From: Poecilobothrus nobilitatus
Taxonomy: Eukaryota > Arthropoda > Insecta > Diptera > Dolichopodidae
Direction: 5' to 3'
Assembly (NCBI GenBank): GCA_947095535.1
Contig: OX352772.1
Span: 119,654,191-119,718,190 of the forward strand
Length of the DNA: 64,000 nt
Of the stretch, positions 25,011-34,537 are shown piece after piece. The stretch's first letter is position 1; every line of letters starts with the position of its first letter. The position numbers and the translations under genes are program-made. The notes beneath the pieces were generated by a model, which worked only from the letters and a program-made list of their open reading frames with translations, was not told the DNA's origin and did not search any database.

Positions 25011-26250
25011 AGTAGATAGGTAGGCACTTGGGCCAGACAGGTCAGTAGGTCAAGGTCACCCGGAAGTAGGTCAAACTGTAATTAGGTCAGACAGGAGTAG
25101 GTTAACGACATAAAATTAGGTCAGACAGGCGGCGGCGACCATCAGACAACTCTTGTTGTTTATAAGGATTGTATACTTGTTTTAAGTAATAGGTAAACAT
25201 GGAAATAGTAAGAAAAAATATTTTTTTTATGCTTGCAAATTTTAAGATGTTGTTGTTTGTTGTTTTTTCTTTCGTTTTTTTTTATGAAGTATTTAAAGAA
25301 GAGGAAAGAAAAACCATTAATTAATTGTTATGTAAGAATGTTGAAAAAAAACAAGAAATCAAAAATATCTAACGTGGTACAGGTCTACTTCTTATTGATG
25401 TATACTTGGCTTAAGTTATAAGTAATAGGCGCATATGAAAAGTAGAAACAAAAAAATGGTTAGTGAATGTAAAAGGAAAAAAACAAAAAAAAGTTTAAAC
25501 GTACAAGATAGAACAATTTAAAAAAGTACAACGCATCTTTAAAATTCATAAAGAAAAAGTGCAAACCTGTTTTTATGTCTACATAATGATCAAACCATTG
25601 AAAAAAAATTATGCGTTTTTAGATGTACCTAACTATTTGTGTTGTTTTTTTTTTTTTTTTTTTTCTACTTTAACTATTTAAAGAAGTTAAAAGAAAAAAA
25701 CTAATGATTATTGTCGGTGTGTCATGTAAGATATTTTTTGTTTGTAAGAATAAAAAAAGAAAAAAAATCAAGTCAGGTTAATTGTATTTGTCACCTATTT
25801 TGAAAACAAGAATACAAAAATAAAACAGATTTATTCTGTGTTCAAGAAAAAAATATGAATAAAAAGAAAACAACAAGAAATCAAAAATATCTAACGTGGT
25901 ACAGGTATACTTCTTGTTGATGTATACTTAGCTTAAGTAATAGGCATATATGAAAAGAATAGGAAAAAATACTTTAGTGTAACTACGTTTCTTTAAAATT
26001 TTAAAACTAATTTTAAAAAAATTAAAAGAAAAAGTGCAAACTGGTTTTTAAATGTTACATAAAGATTCAACCTTGACAAAATTGATGCAATTTTGAGATG
26101 CTTTTATTTCTTCTTGTTATCTTTTTTCTATGAAGTATTTAAAGAAGATGAAAGAAAAAAATTCTTAGTATCACCGTATAAGATTTTATTGTTATGTAAG
26201 AATGTTGAAAAAAAACAAAGGAATAAAAGCGATTCAAAATAAGTTACGAG
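25011..26250. repeat. Polinton left terminal inverted repeat
   Basis: The first ~60 bp match the right end almost perfectly and contain AGGTCA-type direct repeats. Further in, blocks such as AAGTAATAGG, TATTTAAAGAAGAGGAAAG, TGTTATGTAAGAATGT and AAAAGTGCAAAC repeat about three times at ~300-400 bp spacing. The same blocks occur in inverted order at the right end. The inner boundary is approximate. Confidence 0.75.
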
Positions 26251-26405
26251 TAATTGCTTTTTTTAAAGTAACAAGCAAGATATTATGTATAAATTGTGTA
26301 AAAAGTTAAAAAATTGTTAATAGAGTGAAAATTCTAGGATTAGAAACGTTCGCGATTGGTTGTCTTAATAAAATAAAAATCGGAAATTAAAAAAAAAAAA
26401 TTAAA

Positions 26406-29400
26406 ATGAATACAGAAAAATTCACAATAAAATCAATAAAATCAGTGAATGTAAAACGATTCAACATTTTTGGAAAAAAATTGGAGTTTATAATAAATGC
26501 AGTACCAGACAACAAAGATCCAATAGATTGGATTAAAACCGGTATTGAAGAATTATTCAGCAATTTACTTGAAAATGTTGATCCTACTGACAAAATTGGT
26601 GTCACTTTTGGATGCCAAAGTTTTCATGAACGTGGTCCAGCCTGGATCAATTTTAAAGAAGCAAAAGATCTTGACATTTCGCAAATTTGGGAAGTTATTT
26701 CAAACATTTTTCAAAGCAACTCCGAAGGATTATCTACAGATACTTTCTGTATAAATGTTACATATATACGACTTCCAGCAGGAAGTGGAAGAGGAAAAAG
26801 ATACAACAATTTTGAAGAAGAATGTAATAAAAGAAGAGGCATAATTTCAATCAAAAACAAAGATAATTTATGCTTACCACGTGCGTTAGTTGTTGCTATC
26901 TCATTCATAGAAAAATCAGTTGACTACTGTAAAATGCGAAAAGACACAGGTCAACTTCAGTTGAAAGCAGTATTACAACTAATAAGAAATTCAAACGTAA
27001 GCATCCCAGCAAAAGGAGCTAGTATCAGTGAGCTCAAAAAATTTCAACTGTACCTCTCTAAATATCAAATTGTAGTTTTTGATTTCAGAGGAAAAGGAAA
27101 ATCAATTATTTTTCAAGGTGAAGAAAATAAGGAAAAAAGATTGAATTTGATATACGATGAAGGTCACTTCAATGTAATTACATCATTAACAGCAGCATTT
27201 AGTTGTGATTACTTTTGCCAAACATGTAATGTTCCGTATAACAATAGATTGTCTCACAGATGTAAACAGTCGTGTTTCTTTTGTAAATCATCTCCAGCAT
27301 GTGACGTAAATTTTCCAAATATTAAATGTGATGTATGCAATCGAAGTTTTAAAGGTCAAACTTGTTTTGATAATCATAAAGCAACATCATCTACAAATAA
27401 AAAATCTATTTGTACTCTTATAAATTCCTGTACAAAATGCTTTAAAGTATACAGAACCGATGTAAATCATATATGCTATGGACATTTGTGTAAAAACTGT
27501 AATATAAATGTAGCTTCAGACCACCAATGCTTTATTACACCGTGTAAAGAATTAGCTGAACTTAAAAATATATTATATATTTTCTACGATCTCGAATCAA
27601 CTCAACATGATATCATCGGGGAGAAACTTCATGAAGGTGTTGCAATAGGGGATATAATTGAACATCAGCCTGATTTATGTATTTTTGAACAACGTTGCAC
27701 GCATTGTATATTGTCTAATGTTGAAAGATGCAATTTTTGTGGACTTCGAGAACATGTGTTGAAACAAAATCCAATACAAATGTTCTTAGAATATATACTC
27801 AAAGAAGTAGTAAAAAGTAGAAAATAAAATTGATTGCAAAACTTTAGCTTTTTCGACTGTTATAATATAAAAGTGAATTGCTAGTACAAGCATTTTGGAC
27901 TGTTATAATATAAAAGTAAATTGCTGGAATAAAAAAGAAACACGAACCTCAAATTTCCTAGATTTTTATTTAACCTTATTCCAGCAATTTACTTTTATTG
28001 CTTTTATATTGATATTATAACAGTCCAAAATGCTTTTACATATTATTTAATTTTATTAATAAAGATATTTCATAAAGTTGTAGTTATTGCACATAACGGA
28101 CAAGCATTTGATAATCAGTTTTTATTAAACTATATCTTAGAGAAAACCATCATCAAACCAAAACTAATTATGAGGGGAACAAAGATAATTTTAATGCTGT
28201 TAGATAACGTGAAATTTATTGATTCACTAAACTATTTTCCAATGCCGTTATCTAGTTTACCGAAGGCATTTGATTTAGATATAAATTTAAAAAAAGGATA
28301 TTTTCCTCATATGTTTAATCGTAAAAATAATATAAAATATAATGGAAAGTTACCCGATCGGAAATATTACTGTTATAATTCAATGAGTGCATCAGAAAGA
28401 AAACAATTTCTTGAATGGTATGAAGAAAATAAAAACAAGTCTTTTAACCTCCAAGAGGAACTTGTAGAATATTGTATGAATGACGTAAAAATTTTATCTG
28501 TATTTACCTGTATTAAATTCAGACAACTATTTTTGGAAGAATGTAAGGTTGAGCCATTTTTAGAGGCCACTACAATTGCATCAACGTGTAATTTGGTTTT
28601 TAGAAGGAATTTTTTAAAACCGTATACAATTGGACTTATACCTAAACAACGATATCGCTTATCAGAAAACCAGTCAATCATTGCCATAAAATGGTTAATG
28701 TGGGAAGAAAAACGAAGAAAAATAAAAATTCAGCATAGTGGCAACGGAAAGGAAAAAGTAATTTTTGGTCTTCGTGTTGACGGATATTGCACAGACACAA
28801 AACAAATATTTGAGTTTTATGGCTGTTATTACCATGGCCATCCAAAATGTTTCAAAAATAATAATAATAAAAAATATGAAACACGTTATGAGGCTACATT
28901 ATCCAAAGCCAATAAATTACGCTCTATAGGTTATCAAGTAATTGAAAAGTGGGAGTGTGAATTTCGAAACGAAATGAGATCAAAAGAATACATAGAATTT
29001 TTCGCAAAATTGGAGAACGAAAGTTTGATACCACTAAAACCACGTGATGCGTTTTATGGCGGTAGAACAGGAAACACAAGAACATATTATAAATGTGCGC
29101 CTGGTGAAAAAATAATGTATATAGATATATGCTCACTATATCCTTGGGTGTGTAAATATGGAAAATTCCCAGTGGGTCATCCAAAAGTTCATGTTGGAAA
29201 AATTGAATGCAATAAATTAAATTTAAATGATACTGAAGGATTAATAAAGGCATTGATACTTCCCCCAGAAAAACTCTATCACCCGGTTTTGCCTATAAAT
29301 CAAAATAATAAGCTAATGTTTTCCTGCAGTCAAACATGTAGTTTCGAAATGAATAATGATGACTGCTCGCATGGCAATCGTAGTAGGTCAATTTTAGGAA

Positions 29401-30473
29401 CGTGGGTTATAGATGAAGTAAGAGAAGCTGTTAAACAGGGATACAAAATTGTGGAAATATACGAGGTATGGGAGTATACTGTTAAACAATTTAATCCCCT
29501 TACATCACAACAAGGAATTTTTACAGAAATGATGAACAAGTTCCTTAAAATTAAACAAGAAGCTTCTGGCTGGCCTAGCTTTTGCAAAACACCAAAGGAA
29601 AAGTGCAAATATTTAGAAAAATTTTCGAAAGTAGAAGGCATAAATTTACAGTTTAACGATATAGAAAAAAATCCTGGACTTAGATCATGAGCTAAGTTAA
29701 TGTTAAACTCTTTCTGGGGTAAATTTGGACAGAGAGAAAATCAATCAAAAACTGAAATAATAAATGAGCCTTATGAATTATTTACTATTCTTACTGATCC
29801 TTCGAAGAATGTAAATCAAATAACTCCAATAAACGAAAAAACAGTTTTGGTAAATTGGGAATACAAAGAAGAAACAGCTGAATCATTATCAACAGTTAAC
29901 GTTTGCATAGCTGCTTACACTACCACACAAGCTCGTTTAAAATTGTATTCTTACTTAGACAATTTAAAAGAACGAGTTTTGTATTACGATACAGATTCAA
30001 TAATATATGTAGCACGTGAAGGAGAATATAACCCTCCAACTGGAGTTTTCATAGGAGATATGACAGATGAGCTGGAAGAATATGGAATTGGAAGCTATAT
30101 TACAGAATTTGTTAGTGGTGGTGCAAAGAACTATGCATACAAAATATATAGTACCAACTCCAAATGCGAAAAAACTGTTTGCAAAGTGAAAGGTATTCGT
30201 TTAAATTACAACGCTTCACAAGAAATAAATTTTGGCTCTATGAAACAATTAGTTAAAAAATTAAACAACTTTCAACAAATAAATATAACATTTCCTAGTA
30301 TTCGCCGAACATACGATCACAGAGTCATCACTGTTCCTGAAATAAAGTCATATCGAATAAATTCCAGAAAACGAGTTTTTGCAGATGATTATACTTCAGT
30401 TCCTTATGGCTTCAAAAAGAAAAAAATTAAAAAAATTATTGTTAATATGTATATTGTAAAAATTTTGTATTAA
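26406..30473 (+). pseudogene. POLB: Polinton protein-primed DNA polymerase B, interrupted
   Basis: Family B DNA polymerase that would replicate the element by protein priming. An ATG at 26406 opens 473 codons. Residues ~153-156 (DNLC) and 254 (GHFNV) resemble the Cys and His blocks of an OTU-like fold, and a Cys/His-rich zinc-binding region covers ~273-385. Exo I is FYDLES (D395, E397). After a 249-bp insertion (27815-28063) come Exo II (AHNGQAFD), Exo III (YCMNDVKIL), motif A (DICSLYP near 29120), motif B (LNSFWGKFG near 29710) and motif C (YYDTDSI near 29985). A TGA at 29688-29690 interrupts the same frame just before motif B. The insertion length is a multiple of three but carries stops. 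Confidence 0.9.
27815..28063 (+). mobile_element. 249-bp foldback insertion inside POLB
   Basis: The segment interrupts POLB between Exo I and Exo II and is nearly identical to 23415-23664. TAAA flanks it at 27811-27814 and 28060-28063, a candidate 4-bp target duplication. The interior holds inverted arms around ATTTTGGACTGTTATAA. It has no coding capacity. Confidence 0.7.
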
Positions 30474-30552
30474 ACTATTAAATTACAGCATTAAACAAAA
30501 TCTTTTAATTTTACCGTTTTTAATTTTCAGAATATAGCCAAAAAATTATTTA

Positions 30553-30565
30553 CATATATATATCA

Positions 30566-30602
<37 letters not shown>
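30553..30602. repeat. (TA)n microsatellite between POLB and integrase
   Basis: About 20 TA dinucleotides lie in the 153-bp gap between the POLB stop and the integrase start. Confidence 0.9.
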
Positions 30603-30604
<2 letters not shown>

Positions 30605-30626
30605 CTGATTTTATTCAAATTCACAT

Positions 30627-31574
30627 TTGCAGTTTAACTCTTCAATAATAATGTCAAAAGCACAAATAGTATCTGAAATTCATCGTCCAGTTAGACGTAG
30701 ATTTCGGAGACGAAAAATATCTCAAAGAGGGTTAAATGATACATGGGAAATTGATCTTGTAGATATGTCGGCCTATCAAAAAGTAAATAATGGATACAAG
30801 TTTCTCTTAACTGTTATCGATATATTTTCAAAATATGCATATGCCGAAAAAGTTAAATCAAAGGCAGCAGATGACGTAGTTAAAAGTATGGAAATGATTT
30901 TTAAAAGGGAGGGGAAGTCTCCAAAAAATATTCATTCTCACCAGGGAAAAGAATTTTTCAACAAAAAATTCCAAAATTTAATGAAAAGCTATAAAATAAA
31001 TCACTATCATACTTATTCAGAAATGAAGGCTAGTGTTTGTGAAAGGTTTAACAGAACATTAAAATCAATTATGTGGAAACAGTTTAGTTTACAAGGAAAT
31101 TTTAAATGGATAGAATTTTTAACAAAACTAATTGAAAAATATAATAACACAAAACATAGTACAATTAAGCTAAAACCAAACCAAGTTACATCACAAAATG
31201 AAAAACAAATTCTTCGTTCAATTTATAATTACCCTAAAATATTTAATAAGGGAAAATTTAATGTTGGTGATTTTGTTAGAATTGCAAGGTCTAAAGGTAC
31301 TTTTCAAAAAGGATATGAACCTAACTATTCAACTGAAGTTTTTAAAATAGCTTTCAAAAGCAAGACAGACCCGATTACATATAGTTTAAAAGATTATAAA
31401 AATAAATTAGTTCGTGGTGGCTTCTATGAACAGGAACTGACTAGTGTCAAAGACTCCAATGCTTATTTAATTGAAAAAATTTTACAACGAAAAGGCAATA
31501 AAGTATATGTGAAATATTTAGGTTTTGATAATAGTCATAATCAATGGATAAGTAAATATGATATTCTTTCATAA
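30627..31574 (+). CDS. INT: Polinton integrase (RVE type) with chromodomain, catalytic Asp replaced
   Basis: A 315-aa open frame. The core starts WEIDLVDM (D43), has HSHQGKEFF at residues 103-111 and ERFNRTLK with E139. In this family the second block is normally S-D-Q-G-K-E-F, so His105 (codon CAC) stands where the second metal-binding Asp is expected. That change should abolish strand transfer. The C-terminal ~40 residues (YLIEKILQRKGNKVYVKYLG and a WISKYDI block) form a chromodomain, a usual feature of Polinton integrases that guides target choice. An upstream ATG at 30651 (MSKAQ) is an alternative start. The 3' end and downstream sequence are partly duplicated at 31736-31830. Confidence 0.9.
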   Translation: MQFNSSIIMSKAQIVSEIHRPVRRRFRRRKISQRGLNDTWEIDLVDMSAYQKVNNGYKFLLTVIDIFSKYAYAEKVKSKAADDVVKSMEMIFKREGKSPKNIHSHQGKEFFNKKFQNLMKSYKINHYHTYSEMKASVCERFNRTLKSIMWKQFSLQGNFKWIEFLTKLIEKYNNTKHSTIKLKPNQVTSQNEKQILRSIYNYPKIFNKGKFNVGDFVRIARSKGTFQKGYEPNYSTEVFKIAFKSKTDPITYSLKDYKNKLVRGGFYEQELTSVKDSNAYLIEKILQRKGNKVYVKYLGFDNSHNQWISKYDILS

Positions 31575-31835
31575 AAAGTGTAATAAGAATTTATGTAGAA
31601 AATTTGTTCTTAACTTTAGAGCACTATTAAATGCAACAATGTTGTAAAAATGTTGCAAAAATGTTAATAGAAAAAATAAAAATAGAAAAATATTTACTAA
31701 TAAAAATAAATAATTCAGGAATAGGTAAATAAAAAATAATATTCTTTCATAAAAAAGTATAATTGGAATTTATGTAGAAGAGTTTTCTTAAATTTAGAAC
31801 ACTGTTAAATGCAACAATGTTGCGAAAAATGTTAT
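31558..31835 (+). repeat. Tandem duplication of the integrase 3' end and downstream DNA
   Basis: ATATTCTTTCATAAAAA, GAATTTATGTAGAA and AAATGCAACAATGTTG occur at 31558-31645 and again at 31738-31825, about 178 bp apart. Confidence 0.7.
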
Positions 31836-32068
31836 ATAAAAAAATTATAGTTTTATTATTATCAATTAGAATTTATTACATTAATAAACAACTTACTTTA
31901 CAACTTTTTGTTTTTAATTAGTTTTCTTAAGGATTTTGATTTCTAAACATTGATAATACAATTTTTTAGAAGAAAAATTTAGTATAAATAAAGTGGAATT
32001 TTTCTTAAGATATGTCAATTCAAAGACAGAGCTCAACATAATAATAATACAGAAATAAGGAAGCAAAA

Positions 32069-32644
32069 ATGGAAAACACAGCAGAAATTTTCGCCTACGC
32101 TCAGCAAATAGAGCCAACACAGCAAATAGAGCCAACACAGTTAGCCCCAATTAAACGGAAAAGAATAAGAACTCAACAGGAATCGCAGCCACTTCATCAA
32201 CAACAACATCATCATCATCATCATCAACAACAACAACAACCACAACAGCAACAACATCAACAATTTCAACAACAACAACAAGAAGAAATCATACTTCTTC
32301 AAGAAGAAGAACCACCAACAAAAAAAAGCTTCAAAGAAGCTTTTAATAACAAAAATGTGGAAACTAGAAAAAGTTTCCTAAAAACTAAAGATATGGAGCA
32401 AGATGCTCTATATCATATAATAAATGTTAAGCAAATAAAGACCATTTATGGTCTTAAGTGGGTCTTTGAGACCCGCAATTTAATTATATTTGTACCTCAA
32501 AAATATTCTGATATTTTTGAGAATTTAGATTTTGTAAAAGAAATAAAAGAAAAAGAACATTTTGTATATAAAGATAAAAATTTAAATTTAAATATTATAG
32601 ATATATCTGAGTCGTTTGGTAAAATATATGCAAATTACCAATAA
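32069..32644 (+). CDS. Polinton Gln/His-rich protein with conserved C-terminal domain
   Basis: A 191-aa open frame starting at an ATG. Residues ~10-27 contain a short repeat (QQIEPT twice), then a basic patch IKRKRIR, then a Gln/His tract with a run of six His near residue 47. The C-terminal ~90 residues start DALYHIINVKQIKTIYGLKW and end ISESFGKIYANY. That part resembles, from memory, a small domain with a TKYG-like core found in insect Polintons and proposed as nucleic-acid binding; this is unproven. It is the last + strand gene before the minus-strand block and reads intact. Confidence 0.7.
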   Translation: MENTAEIFAYAQQIEPTQQIEPTQLAPIKRKRIRTQQESQPLHQQQHHHHHHQQQQQPQQQQHQQFQQQQQEEIILLQEEEPPTKKSFKEAFNNKNVETRKSFLKTKDMEQDALYHIINVKQIKTIYGLKWVFETRNLIIFVPQKYSDIFENLDFVKEIKEKEHFVYKDKNLNLNIIDISESFGKIYANYQ

Positions 32645-32818
32645 AAGATGTAAATTGGTTTATAGTTATATAAGTTTTTATTATTCATAAATAAATATAA
32701 ATTTCAAAAAAGGTATAAATTTCTTTTATTTAGTTGCTTTATTTTTCAAATTCATGTTTAAATGTACTTAATGTTAATATGTATATGTAGTTATAAAATG
32801 GATTTATTTAATTTTTTT

Positions 32819-32950
32819 CGTAAAAACACAGGTATTTCATAAAAGAGCCGAGAAAAATTACATCATACATTAAATTTTTGAACTGGAATAAAAATCTCTA
32901 CTTTTAACCTTGTAACATTCTTTTCTTTACAGATCTATATGAATTTCTTT
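32819..32950 (-). pseudogene. Degenerate duplicate of the 3' end of the neighbouring unknown gene
   Basis: Bases 32819-32950 match 33143-33270 (for example GGTATTTCATAAAAGAG, GAGAAAAATTACATC and AACATTCTTTTCTT), the 3' coding end of the gene at 33112-33651. The rest of that gene is not present here. Confidence 0.65.
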
Positions 32951-33111
32951 TACTATTTTAGATCTTGGCATGATTTTTAATGGGATATCAGTGATGAAGA
33001 AGGAGATCCAGATTATTTAGAAATTATACCAAATTTATAAAATAACAAATTATACCTAATTTATAAATAATGAAATAAATAACAAATTATATAGTTACAA
33101 AATTGTTTTAT

Positions 33112-33651
33112 TTAATATCTTTTTTTTTTTTTTTTTTTTTTTTGTAAAAATACAGGTATTTCATAAAAGAGTCGAGAAAAATTACATCGTATATTAAATT
33201 TTTGAACCGGAATATAAATCTCTTCTTTCAACTTTGCAACATTCTTTTCTTCACAGGTCTTTATGTATTTTTTAACATATTCCTTTACATTTGGCTCTGC
33301 AGTTTTATTATATGCAACTACTGCATGTAGGAAATCAATCAAACTGTAAAACTCGTCAGCTTCCTCTTTGTTAATGCTAAGATTCTGTCCTACTGTAGAT
33401 TTTAATCCACTTTGTAAACATAATTTTGAATTTTTAATTGACTGCTTGGAAAATTTTTTATGAAATAGGTCATAAAATTTACACCATTCATGATATTTTA
33501 AAATAATTGGTTTCATTCCAATCCAATGAAAAACACTTGCAACTTCAAAAAAATCTGTGTCAAATCCGACAACTATTTTTAATGTGTGACTTCTGTTGAG
33601 AAAGTATGTATAACTCAGCAACAAATTAATGCTAGGACTTTGCTCTTCCAT
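33112..33651 (-). CDS. Polinton protein of unknown function (179 aa)
   Basis: An open frame from 33651 to 33112. It has Trp/Tyr/Phe-rich helical segments (HEWCKFYDLFHKKF near residue 55) and ends in a run of lysines encoded by the poly-T tract at 33118-33142, so the natural end may have been altered by slippage. I do not recognise a domain. Its place next to the protease in the minus-strand late block suggests a Polinton-specific role. Confidence 0.6.
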   Translation of the reverse strand: MEEQSPSINLLLSYTYFLNRSHTLKIVVGFDTDFFEVASVFHWIGMKPIILKYHEWCKFYDLFHKKFSKQSIKNSKLCLQSGLKSTVGQNLSINKEEADEFYSLIDFLHAVVAYNKTAEPNVKEYVKKYIKTCEEKNVAKLKEEIYIPVQKFNIRCNFSRLFYEIPVFLQKKKKKKKRY

Positions 33652-33677
33652 TATTTTAATTACACTAAAGTTTATTA

Positions 33678-34172
33678 TTAAATGTTATATCTCTTAGGAA
33701 GACATGATTGAGAAATATTATAATTTTCAAATATATGGTGAAAAGTATTTATTATATTTTTGTCATTTTCTATATGATTTTCTTTATTAAATTGTTTTAA
33801 AAAAGCGTTCATACTATATCCGCAACATCTATACCATGTATAAACACAACAATATTGCCCACAAACATCTGAATAGTTACTTTGTAACTGTTTCTTATTA
33901 AAAATTATACATTGATTTTTTAAGTAACTTAAAATTTCTAATTTATCTGGTTTTCTACCAAACGAATCAAAATATTCAACACAGCCATTCTTTGGCTTAA
34001 AAATAGCTAACCAATGTGTTCCCGGATCTTTTGATTTATCAGTGTTTACAATTAAAAAAGTTTGTTTTTCAATTATTCTGGGGAGTTGATCCAGAGCAAA
34101 AACTCCTTTAAAAAATTTACGTGTGTGTTTGTTACATCTTAATACGTCACTTATCTCTAGGGTATTCATCAA
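33678..34172 (-). CDS. PRO: Polinton adenain-like cysteine protease
   Basis: A 164-aa protein. The catalytic pattern of the C5/Ulp1 fold is visible: His53 in GTHWLAIF, Asp69 in VEYFDSFG, a Gln near 97 and Cys104 in SDVCGQYCC. In adenoviruses and Polintons this protease matures capsid proteins. Length and motif order fit the family. It lies in the minus-strand virion block between an unknown gene and the small nuclease-like protein. The ATG at 34172 is used; the next codon is also ATG. It reads intact. Confidence 0.88.
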   Translation of the reverse strand: MMNTLEISDVLRCNKHTRKFFKGVFALDQLPRIIEKQTFLIVNTDKSKDPGTHWLAIFKPKNGCVEYFDSFGRKPDKLEILSYLKNQCIIFNKKQLQSNYSDVCGQYCCVYTWYRCCGYSMNAFLKQFNKENHIENDKNIINTFHHIFENYNISQSCLPKRYNI

Positions 34173-34182
34173 TCAAATTGAT

Positions 34183-34500
34183 TCAAGTCATATACTTTAG
34201 TTGTTTCTTTAATATAATTAGATAAAAACTCTTTTTTGATTTTTTATTTGTTATAATAACATCAAATTTTTCTAGTATTTGACAGAGCTCTTTATTTATT
34301 TTATCGTTGTACACAGTTCCAAAAGAGTAATTATCAAAATTATCATTTATAAAATCCCTAGTTGGAAATTTATACTTGAGCTCTTTTACAAACTTTTTAC
34401 AAGGTTCTTTAAAACCAACTATACAAATATCTTTCGCAAACAAGGTATTATTATCATCACTACAAAATGTTACATCCAGAAGTGCACAAGAAAGTGACAT
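34183..34500 (-). CDS. Small Polinton protein, possible nuclease-like paralogue
   Basis: A 105-aa open frame 10 bp from the protease gene. The order LFAKDICIVGF, KFPTRDFIND, GTVYNDKINKELCQILEKFD and VIITNKKSKKSFYL runs parallel to blocks in the 38663-39232 protein (FLKELAIL, KAPYPSEEL, GLKWNNGLVEYLD, KIYVKGEQKKLFL). It could therefore be a shorter, diverged copy of that fold. This is a visual comparison only. It is otherwise unknown. Confidence 0.6.
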   Translation of the reverse strand: MSLSCALLDVTFCSDDNNTLFAKDICIVGFKEPCKKFVKELKYKFPTRDFINDNFDNYSFGTVYNDKINKELCQILEKFDVIITNKKSKKSFYLIILKKQLKYMT

Positions 34501-34537
34501 TTTGTCAAATATTCAAATTTACTTTTATATATGCTAT

